A stretch of 13,293 bases of DNA. It comes from DAOUFU01 sp034429275 (GTDB lineage: Bacteria > Chloroflexota > Anaerolineae > Aggregatilineales > Aggregatilineaceae). Made by a program: the position numbers and the translations under genes. The stretch is from positions 1-13,293 of the forward strand of contig DAOUFU010000342.1 of the NCBI GenBank assembly GCA_034429275.1, written 5' to 3'. The notes under the pieces are model-generated. The model saw nothing but the letters and a program-made list of their open reading frames with translations. It did no database searches and was not told the DNA's origin. Positions 1 to 9,200 of the stretch are shown in pieces (position 1 is the first letter of the stretch; each line of letters begins with the position of its first letter).

Positions 1-984
1 TACCACTACGACACCGCGCTGGTCCTGGCCACGCCGATGGGGGTAGACGATGGCTACAGCGTGGGCGCGGTCGATGTCTACCGCAACCACCAGCGCGAGG
101 CCTGGGCGGCGCGCTACCTGCCGCTGGGCGAATTTGACACGCTCGATGAGGCGCTGGGCGGCGAATTGATGGTGATGCGGATGCGCAGCGAGGAACGACA
201 GGCGCTGTCTCCCGCGCAATTCCGCGACGAGCCGGCCATCTACGAGCGCATCGCGCGCGCCGAGGCCGACGCCGCGCTGACCGACCTGCTGGAGCAGCAC
301 GACGGGCGCCTGCCGCCCGACTACGACGGGGACCACGAGCCGCAGTGGGAGCCGCTGAGCACCAAGGAGTGGGAAGCCTACCGCGACTTTGTGCAGATGA
401 TCCGGGACGCGGACCCGGAGATCGCGCCTGCCTGCGGCACGCTGCCCACCGCCACCCCCATTTTTGCGTCGGATACCCTGGTGGCGGCCAGCGCCCAGCC
501 GCCCCTGCCCTACCGGACGCCGGAGGACTTCGTGCCGAAGGTCGTCGCGCTGCCGACCGATCTGGCTCCCACCTGGCGGCTGGACATCGTGCCCGCGCGT
601 GACCCTGAGGGCACGTCGTTGGGGTATTCCGCCGTGTGCGTAGTGGAATTCGGCGATCTGGCCGAGACGCTCTCGCCCGACTCACCGGAGCGCGGCCAGT
701 GGCTCGAAGTCGCGCAGTTTGCGACAGAAGAACGGGCGCAGCAGTTCCGCGAGGATTTTATGTCGGTGGCGGACAGGGAACACCTCACCGGGCCTGTGTT
801 TGCCAAAGCGGTCGCCGAGGAGACCGGGCTGGGCGGCGGGTGGCAAACGATGGACAAGGAGTCGCTGGAGAAGCTCAAGGCGGGGGAATGGGCGGTTGAG
901 CATCCGGCGGAGCAATGGCAGCCCCGGCTGAACGAGGCATCCAGTCCGGCACTCGAAGCCGCATACCACGATATCGACCTGTAA
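1..984 (+). CDS. Unrecognised mobile-element protein, 5' partial, with two similar beta-alpha repeats
   Basis: The frame is open from base 1, so the true start lies to the left of the window; an internal ATG at 37 would give 315 residues but has no reason to be preferred. It ends with TAA at 982-984. I do not recognise the family. The product is acidic, hydrophilic and lacks membrane segments, a signal peptide or obvious catalytic motifs. Two parts look related: bases 1-180 (GYS, then ARYLPLGEFDT, then DEAL) and about 574-765 (GYS, then WLEVAQFAT, then EERAQQF). Each reads as strands followed by a helix. A Pro/Ala-rich linker lies around bases 415-510. The GC-rich codon use matches the coupling-protein gene at the other edge, not the neighbouring cargo, so I infer it belongs to the conjugative backbone. 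It converges on the helicase gene. That it is a real gene is fairly certain; its function is unknown. Confidence 0.75.
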   Translation, partial: YHYDTALVLATPMGVDDGYSVGAVDVYRNHQREAWAARYLPLGEFDTLDEALGGELMVMRMRSEERQALSPAQFRDEPAIYERIARAEADAALTDLLEQHDGRLPPDYDGDHEPQWEPLSTKEWEAYRDFVQMIRDADPEIAPACGTLPTATPIFASDTLVAASAQPPLPYRTPEDFVPKVVALPTDLAPTWRLDIVPARDPEGTSLGYSAVCVVEFGDLAETLSPDSPERGQWLEVAQFATEERAQQFREDFMSVADREHLTGPVFAKAVAEETGLGGGWQTMDKESLEKLKAGEWAVEHPAEQWQPRLNEASSPALEAAYHDIDL

Positions 985-1100
985 AAGGTGCGCCGCCTGA
1001 GCGTTCGTCACCTACCAGCACAGGCAGCGCTATTCTATGTTTGTCCTTTGCATCGGGCGGGAACATCCGGCTCTCTTACGCCGCCCGCCTATCTGTAAAA
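985..1100. other. Intergenic stretch between the backbone gene and the insertion-sequence remnant
   Basis: No gene is visible here. It contains a 7-base inverted repeat (1054-1060 with 1081-1087). It also holds the second copy of a near-direct repeat: ctgtaaaaggtg at 979-990, overlapping the stop codon of the preceding gene, and ctgtaaaaggcg at 1093-1104, running into the left end of the insertion sequence. GC content starts to fall here, so the left edge of the cargo probably lies in or near this stretch. Confidence 0.5.
1054..1087 (+). terminator. Weak candidate terminator hairpin after the leftmost gene
   Basis: CGGGCGG at 1054-1060 can pair with CCGCCCG at 1081-1087 across a 20-base loop, about 70 bases after the stop of the leftmost gene. 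The stem is GC-only, but the loop is long and the following tract is A-rich rather than T-rich, so as a rho-independent terminator it is poor. It may be chance in GC-rich DNA. Confidence 0.2.
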
Positions 1101-1118
1101 GGCGTTGTTGAATGAATG
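1101..1118 (+). repeat. Left terminal inverted repeat of the IS5-family remnant
   Basis: Eighteen bases, ggcgttgttgaatgaatg, match the reverse complement of 1373-1390 at 16 positions; the differences are at positions 4 and 12. Placement immediately upstream of the transposase start fits the usual short leader of IS903-like elements. Confidence 0.8.
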
Positions 1119-1139
1119 CTCCTGAGACAGGCTGGGAGC

Positions 1140-1372
1140 ATGGTCAAGAACCAACGAGACGCAAAAGGAACTGAACAGGCTGACAAAAGCCCACGCAAGA
1201 CGGGTTATCGTGTGAGCAATTGGGCCGCGTACAACGACAGCCTAGTCCAGCGTAGTTCGGCGACGGTCTGGATCAGGTCGCTGCTCTCAATCGCATGACA
1301 CAACTTGGCACGCCTGACGGTTACAAAGTAGCTGCTTTCAGCCTGGTCGAGGACCAATATGCCTATCAACCC
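1140..1372 (+). pseudogene. IS5-family transposase, N and C ends joined by an internal deletion
   Basis: From ATG at 1140, 45 residues read MVKNQ ... GYRVSNWAAYNDSLVQRSSATVWI (ending at 1274). The pattern YxVxNWxxYNxxLxxRxSxTxWI is the conserved N-terminus of IS5/IS903-type DDE transposases. Right after it, in another frame (about 1268-1330), comes LNRMTQLGTPDGYKVA, which resembles the conserved C-terminus LNRMTxLGxPxSYKV of the same family. The several hundred residues between, including the DDE catalytic triad, are gone, and the junction at about 1268-1275 also shifts the frame. The 60-residue peptide that remains from the 1116 frame cannot be active. Family assignment is from recognised end motifs, not from a search. 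Confidence 0.8.
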
Positions 1373-1390
1373 CATTCACTCAACAAAGCC
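1373..1390 (-). repeat. Right terminal inverted repeat of the IS5-family remnant
   Basis: The reverse complement reads ggctttgttgagtgaatg, matching the left repeat at 16 of 18 positions. This copy is closer to the GGCTTTGTTGA ends I know from IS903-like elements. The left copy carries a G instead of T at position 4. Confidence 0.8.
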
Positions 1391-1424
1391 GCTGTCAACA
1401 CGGCCATGGTCTCCGTCGAGTGCC

Positions 1425-4400
1425 TCAGCGAACTTTTTTCCACACCGCCAGCAGAGTGTCTAGAAAATCCGCTACCGGTCCCCGCTTAAGGAGTGGGTGA
1501 TAGGTCTGGTTGCTATAGTCGCGCAGACAGTGATAGCAGCTTGTCTCTGGGCCGCAATCCTGGCAGTGTACCGTACGGTTTGCTTCGTGCAGCACCAGGT
1601 AGAAGTTGTCCCGTATCTGCTGAACGTGCCCTGCTCCACCTGGTACATCATCATAGAGAACTACGCTCTGTCCCCATCCCCCGTCTTCTAAGCGAGGATA
1701 GAGTACTCCATCAATGTCACGGCGCTCGATTTGTAGGGCATGGCTCGCGCCCTGAATAAGCGCGTACATCAGGGACAGCCAGAAAGAGAAGTCGTCGGGG
1801 GGCGGTACCTTCAGAGAAGATGACCCCATGAATCGCAGGTGCAGGGTGTCCGTCCTTTGGATGTGGCCGAGGGAAACACGCCCCGGGCGTACATCCGTTA
1901 CGTTTTCTGCCAGTCCACCAACCAAAGCAATTTCAAACCCGCGACCAAAAACGCCCTCGTTGACATACAACAGTTCTCCATCCCGCTCATACGCATAATA
2001 GACATGAGGGCCAAGTACTTCCTCTCTAAGCGCACGCCCCGGAATCAGGGCAGAACGCATAAGATTCGGCTCGACGCGCACATACTGTTTGGCGGGTTGA
2101 CCACTTTTCTTAGGATCCGCGCGGAAACCGTCTGGAATTACGAATCTTGACACCTCACGTCGGCGTTTCGAGGGGGTGGAATGGCACACCGGGCATTCAG
2201 TGGTCTGATCGGTCAGAGGGATACCAGCCTCTGGACTGATCTGCAGGTAATTGCATATTTCGCAGATACGATACTCGCGATCGCGCACCGTGTCGCGGAA
2301 GAAGACCACGCTCCCGCTACGCCAGATACGCTTGTCTGCCACAACTTCAGACCCCGGAGCATATTCGCGAATCGCGTCGCTCAAGTCACGCTGCAGGCGC
2401 AAGTGCTCGGTACGGCTTTCATATGGCAGCATCAACTCCACCGTATGTAATGGGAAAGAGTAGCTGGGTAACACGCCCCGATTACTCAAGTAGTCGATCA
2501 GCTCTTCTTTTCGCAGACGATCCAACAGCTTTTCGTAGCGCTCCTCACGATTGCGAGCTTCCTTACGCGCCCTTCGATCCAGTTGTGCGCTCTCGATTTG
2601 CTGCAGGTAGTAATCTGCTGCAACTCGGTAGTGTCCAGTGTAGGCTTCCTCCAGGGCTGTCCGGTAAGCTTCAATCCAGCCTTCAATCACCACCGCGTCG
2701 TTTACGCCAAGCGCTTCGCCAAATACAGCCAATTGGGTGCAGATTTCGTCATGATCCCAATCGAGCCACCTGGTCAGTGCCTGGAAGTGAGCATTACCCT
2801 TCATTACGTCGCTATCAAAGAACGCTCCAACACTATCCAGGTTCTGGAAACCTTCCTTCATACGATGGCGCAGGAACAGGCTGAGCAGGATCGCATTAAC
2901 ATGTCTCTGTCGAATAATGGGATTGTTCAGAGCGAGATACGGGACCCGCACCCTCCCCCGGATGATCTCATCTGGCGCTCTGAAATATACTTGGTCGTGA
3001 GGACGATCTCCTGCCCAGGTCAGGATGAAAGCAGTCCCACTGGTACGTCGCCCTGCTCGCCCAGCGCGCTGACGATAGTTGGCAACAGTGGGAGGCACGT
3101 TGTTCATCACCACTGCCTGCAAATCGCCCAGATCAATGCCCATTTCGAAGGTGGTGGAGCAGCTTAGAACGTTGATATCCCCGTCGCGGAACTTGTCTTG
3201 GTACTCTCGCCCCTTTTCTGAGTCGAGTTGTGCAGTGTGCTCTTCAATCCGCATCGGCACGAGCGGACGATCGAATGTCCAGAAGAAGAAATTGTCACGT
3301 AACGCGGTTGGCTCAGCGACAACACGCAGTGTGCCGCCACAGTTAGGCTGCGGACAGGGCAGCGAATCGCCACGGTAGTGCAAACGCTGGCATCGTTCAC
3401 AGCGATACCAGATGCAATCGGTGCGGAAGAACAACCGGTCGTTGCGCAGTCGATAACCATCACTTGGTTTACCTTCCAGGAGATCATTCTCCTGAAGCCA
3501 CTGCCAGAGAGTGTTCAGGGTAGCCCTAACCGTCTCATCGTCTGCCGGTAGCCGGTTGGCTTGCAGCACCAACTGCACATATTGACGACGGCGCTGCCGG
3601 GGCGTTGCCCCGATCCAGGGCTGCTCATGCAAGCCCGGTTTTCCTTCACGGATCAGGTGAGGACAGAACTTATTGCGCCCAAAGACCGGATCGTCGTATT
3701 GAACTCCTCTGGGCAGGACTATCAGCTTCTTGCTGCGCAGGTCATCCAGCAGGTACTCGACCAATGTCTGTGCCTGCTCAGCAGAAAGTCCAATCTCACG
3801 AGCGAGAGGCGTAAAGTCAGGCTCGCTTCCTGCCTCAAAGTAGGATATGCCTACCAATCCCAAGGCCTCGAGAGATTGGCGGTCTACACGCCGAGTGCTG
3901 AACTCAGCGATGATCTGCGTCTGGACCTTTTGCGTCAGCCGAGCTCTTTGGTCACGACTCAAGTACTTCTGAGTCTTCCGCCATTCTTCCGTATCGGGGT
4001 CGTTGTGAAAGATCTGATATTCCCAGGCCAGTTCAGTGCTGCGCTGGCTGACCGCTTCCAGATCAGGCCACCAGCCGTTCTCCTCACTCAGCTGGGTCAC
4101 CGCCAATGGGATAATATGGCGATAGCTCTGTTGGTTGACCACATCCTGCATGAAAGCCGCGAAACGCGCTGCGCCCTGGCGACTGGCGTAAAAGGTCAGC
4201 AGTTTGCGTCCCTCACCAGGCTTTTGCCTGATTTCCGCCTTTGAGGCGGAGGGTAGTGCTCGATAAAGTTCATAGGCCAGGATGGATGGCGGGGTCAGGC
4301 CACTCACAGCGATCGCTGTCGCGATCTCGGTTTCGGGCACTGCTTGCGAGCGACAACGCGGACATTCGTTCATTTTGTTTACTGGCTCTGTTCTCTGGCC

Positions 4401-6245
4401 GCGTCTGTCGTTTCTCACCAGGTGAACTCCATACAATGTGAATGGCACACGGTTTTGGCAGGAACAGGGCCGACTGCTGCCACAACTAAGGCATATTTCT
4501 TTCGGCGGGAAAGCAAAAGCAGAGGGAAACGTTCTCCGCTCAGGAAGCTCTTCCTCTTCGGCTTCTTCCGTACTGGCAAGCGCACGGTTTTCAACGATGG
4601 ATCTCCAGGTGAAGTAGTGCACCGGGGAATCGACGAACAGCTCCTTTGTCTCCGGTACAAAACGCCCAAGTTCATCTTCCTGGGTGCGGATATATACCTG
4701 CCCACACTCACGACACACATAGAGTGGGTAGACCAAGCAGCCACAAACATCGCATCGTTCCCGGCGCTCGCTAAACAACCGCGACCAACTGGCTCCTTCT
4801 GAGGAATCTCTGCCAGGGCAATGGGGATTGAGACATACCCAAATGCCCTGTGGAGAACGTGCGAACAGGTGATAGCGAGCAGGCAAGAGAGACGTTTTGT
4901 CCGGCGCGGGTCGCGCCATTGACCCCACCTCAATCAGGCGATAGAGAGCGTCCAGACGCTTCTCGCCGTCCAGGCTCCCAAAGACATACGCTGCGGCCTC
5001 CTCAACTGGAACGGGTTCGTCCATTCGCTCAAGCATCCACTGGCGCAGCCGCGTAAGATCAGCATTACTCTTGAGGGCGTCGTATAGAAACGCCGCGGCA
5101 CTGCTGTACCGATCCCCTTGGCTGGCAACATGTGCCGGGATCAGACCAAGTGCGTGTAATTCCCGCGCCAGAGGCCCCAATTCGGCGTGGCTCTCATCTC
5201 GTAGGGTGTCCAACAATCCTGCCAACCGCTCGTCACAGTACGTCGAGGGCTCAACGACGTGTAGATAGGGTTGCGCCGGGACAAACTCATGCACGATCTC
5301 ACCAAGTATGATGTCATCCTGAACGAATTCCTCTCCAAACAGATTTTGCGCGAAGGCGACAGAGTCTCCAGGGGCGTCGTCGGTAAGTGTGGCGCTGGTG
5401 GCAATGCAGCGCATCTCACCTCGTTTCTTCCCCAGACGCTGCTTAAGGCGGCGAAGCAACATCGCGACCTCAATGCCCTGTGCCCCGGCATAGGTATGAG
5501 CTTCGTCGAGTACGACGAAATGCCACCGCCCTGACTGAAACAACGGGGAGTCCTGGGGGCGCAGCAGCAGATATTCCAGCATGGCGTAGTTGGTGATCAG
5601 AATCTGCGGGAGTTTGCGCCCTGAGCGGATCTCTTCGCGGCTGATGACTTCGTTGGGCAATGGATCGCGCAATTGCTGCAACGCCTCTTTCTGGGTCGAG
5701 CGCAGTTCACTGGTGTAGCGACCGAAAGTGATTTCGGTGTCTTTAAGCACGCAACGCAGGCGATCCAACTGATCGTTGACCAGGGCGTTCATCGGATAGA
5801 TCAACAGTGCGCGCACTCCTGGCGCAGGATCGCGGAGCAAATCGTCCAGAATAGGGATTAAGAAAGCTTCGGTCTTGCCGCTCCCCGTACCTGACGAAAT
5901 CACGACCCCTCGTTTTTCGGCACATAGTCTGCGAATGGCGCGTTCCTGGTGCACATACAATGGCACATCCGGCGGAATCGGCTGTCCGTGCCTAAAGCAC
6001 GGCAGATCCAACAAGGCCGGAGTAAGCACACCTTCGTCACATAGGTCGCGCAGCGAGCACCCGGTTCGGTAAGGAGGGGTCAATTCCAGGAACGGCCCAT
6101 TGGTCAAGGCTTGGGGGTGGCTCAGGCGCTCTTTGAGTGCTGCTGCCAGCTCAGCTTCCTGGCCGTCACGGTTGACATCGAAGATGGTGAGCAGGTAGTG
6201 TACCAGAATGGATTGAATCTGTTGGGAAAGCTGAATCGGATTCAT
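1425..6245 (-). CDS. Giant DEAH-box SF2 helicase with C-terminal DUF1998/MZB domain (DruE-like)
   Basis: A 1606-residue ATP-dependent nucleic-acid translocase, inferred to act in defence against foreign DNA. The N-terminal lead-in (GPFLELTPPY, residues 50-59) is typical of DUF1998 helicases. SF2 motifs follow in order: SGTGSGKT 118-125 (motif I), YPMNALVNDQ 150-159 (Ia), DEAH 247-250 (II), SAT 284-286 (III), LLTFYASRQGAARFA 682-696 (IV), STTFEMGIDL 1030-1039 (V) and QRAGRAGR 1059-1066 (VI). All key ATPase residues are present. Large insertions separate III from IV and IV from V, and they carry Cys pairs, including C949/C952/C964/C969. Another set is C1328/C1331/C1351/C1354. The C-terminus has LYDDVPGGAGH (530s of the 1500s, about 1530-1540) and C1561/C1564/C1570/C1573, the four-cysteine mark of DUF1998/MZB. 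ATG at 6245 follows AGGAAA with good spacing, 24 bases after the partner gene, so both are probably co-transcribed. Helicase class is near certain; DruE is the best-fitting named relative, but that is inference. Confidence 0.93.
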   Translation of the reverse strand: MNPIQLSQQIQSILVHYLLTIFDVNRDGQEAELAAALKERLSHPQALTNGPFLELTPPYRTGCSLRDLCDEGVLTPALLDLPCFRHGQPIPPDVPLYVHQERAIRRLCAEKRGVVISSGTGSGKTEAFLIPILDDLLRDPAPGVRALLIYPMNALVNDQLDRLRCVLKDTEITFGRYTSELRSTQKEALQQLRDPLPNEVISREEIRSGRKLPQILITNYAMLEYLLLRPQDSPLFQSGRWHFVVLDEAHTYAGAQGIEVAMLLRRLKQRLGKKRGEMRCIATSATLTDDAPGDSVAFAQNLFGEEFVQDDIILGEIVHEFVPAQPYLHVVEPSTYCDERLAGLLDTLRDESHAELGPLARELHALGLIPAHVASQGDRYSSAAAFLYDALKSNADLTRLRQWMLERMDEPVPVEEAAAYVFGSLDGEKRLDALYRLIEVGSMARPAPDKTSLLPARYHLFARSPQGIWVCLNPHCPGRDSSEGASWSRLFSERRERCDVCGCLVYPLYVCRECGQVYIRTQEDELGRFVPETKELFVDSPVHYFTWRSIVENRALASTEEAEEEELPERRTFPSAFAFPPKEICLSCGSSRPCSCQNRVPFTLYGVHLVRNDRRGQRTEPVNKMNECPRCRSQAVPETEIATAIAVSGLTPPSILAYELYRALPSASKAEIRQKPGEGRKLLTFYASRQGAARFAAFMQDVVNQQSYRHIIPLAVTQLSEENGWWPDLEAVSQRSTELAWEYQIFHNDPDTEEWRKTQKYLSRDQRARLTQKVQTQIIAEFSTRRVDRQSLEALGLVGISYFEAGSEPDFTPLAREIGLSAEQAQTLVEYLLDDLRSKKLIVLPRGVQYDDPVFGRNKFCPHLIREGKPGLHEQPWIGATPRQRRRQYVQLVLQANRLPADDETVRATLNTLWQWLQENDLLEGKPSDGYRLRNDRLFFRTDCIWYRCERCQRLHYRGDSLPCPQPNCGGTLRVVAEPTALRDNFFFWTFDRPLVPMRIEEHTAQLDSEKGREYQDKFRDGDINVLSCSTTFEMGIDLGDLQAVVMNNVPPTVANYRQRAGRAGRRTSGTAFILTWAGDRPHDQVYFRAPDEIIRGRVRVPYLALNNPIIRQRHVNAILLSLFLRHRMKEGFQNLDSVGAFFDSDVMKGNAHFQALTRWLDWDHDEICTQLAVFGEALGVNDAVVIEGWIEAYRTALEEAYTGHYRVAADYYLQQIESAQLDRRARKEARNREERYEKLLDRLRKEELIDYLSNRGVLPSYSFPLHTVELMLPYESRTEHLRLQRDLSDAIREYAPGSEVVADKRIWRSGSVVFFRDTVRDREYRICEICNYLQISPEAGIPLTDQTTECPVCHSTPSKRRREVSRFVIPDGFRADPKKSGQPAKQYVRVEPNLMRSALIPGRALREEVLGPHVYYAYERDGELLYVNEGVFGRGFEIALVGGLAENVTDVRPGRVSLGHIQRTDTLHLRFMGSSSLKVPPPDDFSFWLSLMYALIQGASHALQIERRDIDGVLYPRLEDGGWGQSVVLYDDVPGGAGHVQQIRDNFYLVLHEANRTVHCQDCGPETSCYHCLRDYSNQTYHPLLKRGPVADFLDTLLAVWKKVR

Positions 6246-6269
6246 GCCTGTTTCCTAGCTCGGCATCGG

Positions 6270-9200
6270 TTACGACACTGCGTGCACACGGAATAGCTCG
6301 ACCCAGGTGAGCGCCCACTCCAGCAATAAGGGACAAGCCTCAAGGGCCAGTGCAAGTATTGCCCGAAGATCACCCTCTCCTAAGCCAGAGCGGAGGAGAA
6401 GTTCTTGGTAGGTTCTGCGCGCAGACGCACGGGAACGCAGGAGTAGTGCCAACATGAGCATGTTGCGGTCGAGCAAAACGAGAGGACTGTTGAACGGGCG
6501 CTCCGCCTTGATGGCGTCCAGCAGGCGGTTAGTGGCGGCTAGCATTGGCTCAGTGTCAATCACGCGCCGCAATTCGTCCCAACGTTCAAAGCTTTCGCGC
6601 CACTCTCTATCGCTTACGAGTCTCTCTACAGACTCGCGATGTCCGGAACGGTAATTGCGCAGCCATTCGTCAACTGCAAGGCGGTAGGCTTCAACATCAA
6701 GGGGGCTGGAGGCTTCTTGTGATTGACTCCCTACGGCTGGATTCTGCAGTCTGTGCAGCAAGTAGTCTGAGTCCAGCGACTGACAGGGCGAGAAGACATA
6801 GCTCAAAGTCTCTTCTCTCATGACCTTAACGGAAACATGTAGGTCATAGCCGTAGACAATATCGCGAAACCTCTCTCTTTTATCATGATATCTTATGCGA
6901 TGTCCGTGTGCATTGAGGATGCTGGGACTGAGTTTAAGATAGGTTCCTGACCGGCTGCCCACGATTCTCCCACAAACCGAACATTGATAAGCGGGCCATA
7001 GGTCATCCTCATCCAGGCTGGAGAAAGGTTCCAATACCTCATGCGTGGGAATCCTGATTTTCAACAGGGAGGAGAACAAAGCATTTCCCGCTCCGTCTCG
7101 TAGTTTCCAGGCGGCATAAGCGCGGATCGGGGTATCGCCCTCGAGGTCTAAGTCCACATACCCTTTGCCCGCACCGCCTTTATGAGAAGCCATTTCTGGA
7201 TAGACTTTCAGCCGCACGCGGTGTTCGCGGGTAGTCAGGATCAGCGGATTGCCCACTACAGCCCACGCCGGCAGCAAACCATATGTCCCAACCCACTCAT
7301 CCGGGCGATTGATCGCGGCCAGCCGTTGAACCAGGTTTGGCACTGCGATCACTTTTTCTGACAGTAACCGCTGAATATCTGGCCCAGGCCAGACAAGGAC
7401 GCTTAGAGGGTCGTCAGGAGTGCCAACCTGAATTGGCACAGGACTTTCCACAACCCTTAAGCTGGATACAGCAGGATTAATATCGAGAGGCTCTCCGCTG
7501 CTCAGGATTTGAACGCAGTAATGGCCAGGGGGTAGCTCGATTTCAAAGGAGAGATGGGGTTCAAGCCTCTGGAAATCGCCAATAACCCAGGGGATTTCTA
7601 TGGTTGCCTCTGGGTCGAGCAACTGCAGTCGGAAATCCCCTTCGCACACATGGCCTACCTGAGATTCGAGGACCAAAAGCTTGTGTTGAGCGTCAAAGGT
7701 GATGCGTTGAAGCGTGAAATCGGGTTTGCGTACATAGTCGAAGAGTTTCCACTCGCTGTCCCATGCTTTGACGTTAACAGTAACATAGGTGTGAGGACAT
7801 TGCTCGATCATATCAATGAGTGGATCTTGGCTTAATTTACAATCAAACTGCCCTCTGGCGTTGAGCTGAAAGCCGCGTTCCTGACCATCGTTGGCGATTC
7901 GCCAGCTAACCTGCTGTCTCGGCTGACCTCGGATAGAGATGAAGGCTTCATTACGGTTTCGCGAGCGAAGTTTGCCATCGGCGCTCAGACCCTCGACCCA
8001 GGCATAGATGCGGGTAACAGGCCAGGCCAGGGGGATTGACTGTCCCTCTATCTCAAGACGCAGTGAGCAGTCAGAGTCCCTGAGATCGTGCCAAGTGATT
8101 GAAACGCCGCGCTCCTGGGGTTTGCAGACAGCGCGATGTCGCTCCACAGAAACTTGCTGTGCTAAAACCCCCTCAATATATGCCTGAGGAAGATTCGTTG
8201 GCGAGTAACGCTGGTTTTGGTCCGGTGGCACCAGGATGACCCCTGGGAGAAAGATGAACTGTAGTGGCTCATCCAGCAGCGCTTTCAAGTTGCGCCGCAA
8301 AATAATCGAATACAGACCGGGCTCGTGAGGGAAAAGATCATCCAACTCAATGACATATTGGCCGTCATCTGTTTTGGTCAGGCTGCCGTTTGCCTGCAAT
8401 TCGTACAGAGTGTTTACAGAATGCGGCTGATTGGATCTTATGGCGAGGGTCACGCGCCGCAGACGTTCGGCCTCCATAGCTGGAATATGCAACCCAACAG
8501 GCAGCCCGGTAAAGACTGGCGGAATGCGTGAAGATAGCCCCGCTTCCAGATGTGGACCTTCCAGCCTGGGTTGCCCAATCTCATCCTGGTTTCTTTCAAG
8601 GCGCAAGATTTCGCGCCCGTTTTGCAGAACAGTCACAGGCAAGCGCAAACGATACACTCCCGCCTTAGTGTGAGCGCAGCACTGGCGCAGCACGTCCGGG
8701 ACATAGCGCGTCTCAATCGGTGCCAGCACCTGTCCGTCTGCCCCTTGCAGTTCCATACCTTCGGCCATGCTGATCAGCCATTCTCCATCAACAATCCGCC
8801 TGTTGTCTTCAAGCAGGACTCCCATTTCACTTTGCTGTAGCCGGAAGAACAGTATCTCCCTCTGCGGCAGAGAAGGAACATCTGCCTGGTAGAGAATGTC
8901 AGGGGCCTTCTCATCCTCGTGTTCTTCCGATAACACCACTATCTGGCCATCAAGGGGCCCTCCTGCCAGGAAAACCTCGTCTACCAACCATCCCTTGTCG
9001 TGACTCGCGAACGGATTCAGCGGAAGAGCTACTTTGCTCCCGGACAGGTTCACCTCGGCCTTATCGGTCCACACGCACAAGTTGGGCGCGTGGCGTTTCG
9101 AATCAATGTATAGACTTCTCAGGCGAAGTTTCAGCTCAGCCTCCGGGAGCGACCAAATCCACGTCAGTCGGGGGCGCGGAGCCCGGGGTGTCTGTTCTTT

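Larger units (their letters stand above)
1101..1390 (+). mobile_element. Internally deleted IS5-family insertion sequence (290 bp, MITE-like)
   Basis: The element is bounded by terminal inverted repeats ggcgttgttgaatgaatg (1101-1118) and, on the other strand, ggctttgttgagtgaatg (1373-1390), which agree at 16 of 18 positions. Their GGC-TTTGTTGA-type ends resemble those of the IS903 group of the IS5 family. Between them lie an N-terminal piece and a C-terminal piece of an IS5-type transposase, with the whole catalytic core missing. A complete member would be roughly 1 kb. The flanking 9-mers tctgtaaaa and gctgtcaac agree at only 6 of 9, so a 9-base target duplication typical of IS903 is possible but degraded or absent. 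It sits between the convergent ends of the leftmost gene and the helicase gene, 34 bases from the helicase stop. It cannot transpose by itself but could be moved in trans by a full-length relative. Confidence 0.8.

Noticed and set aside
1295..1489. 64-codon + strand ORF as an independent small gene
   Set aside because: Its start matches the C-terminal motif of IS5-type transposases, and its remainder runs through the right inverted repeat into the antisense of the helicase gene.
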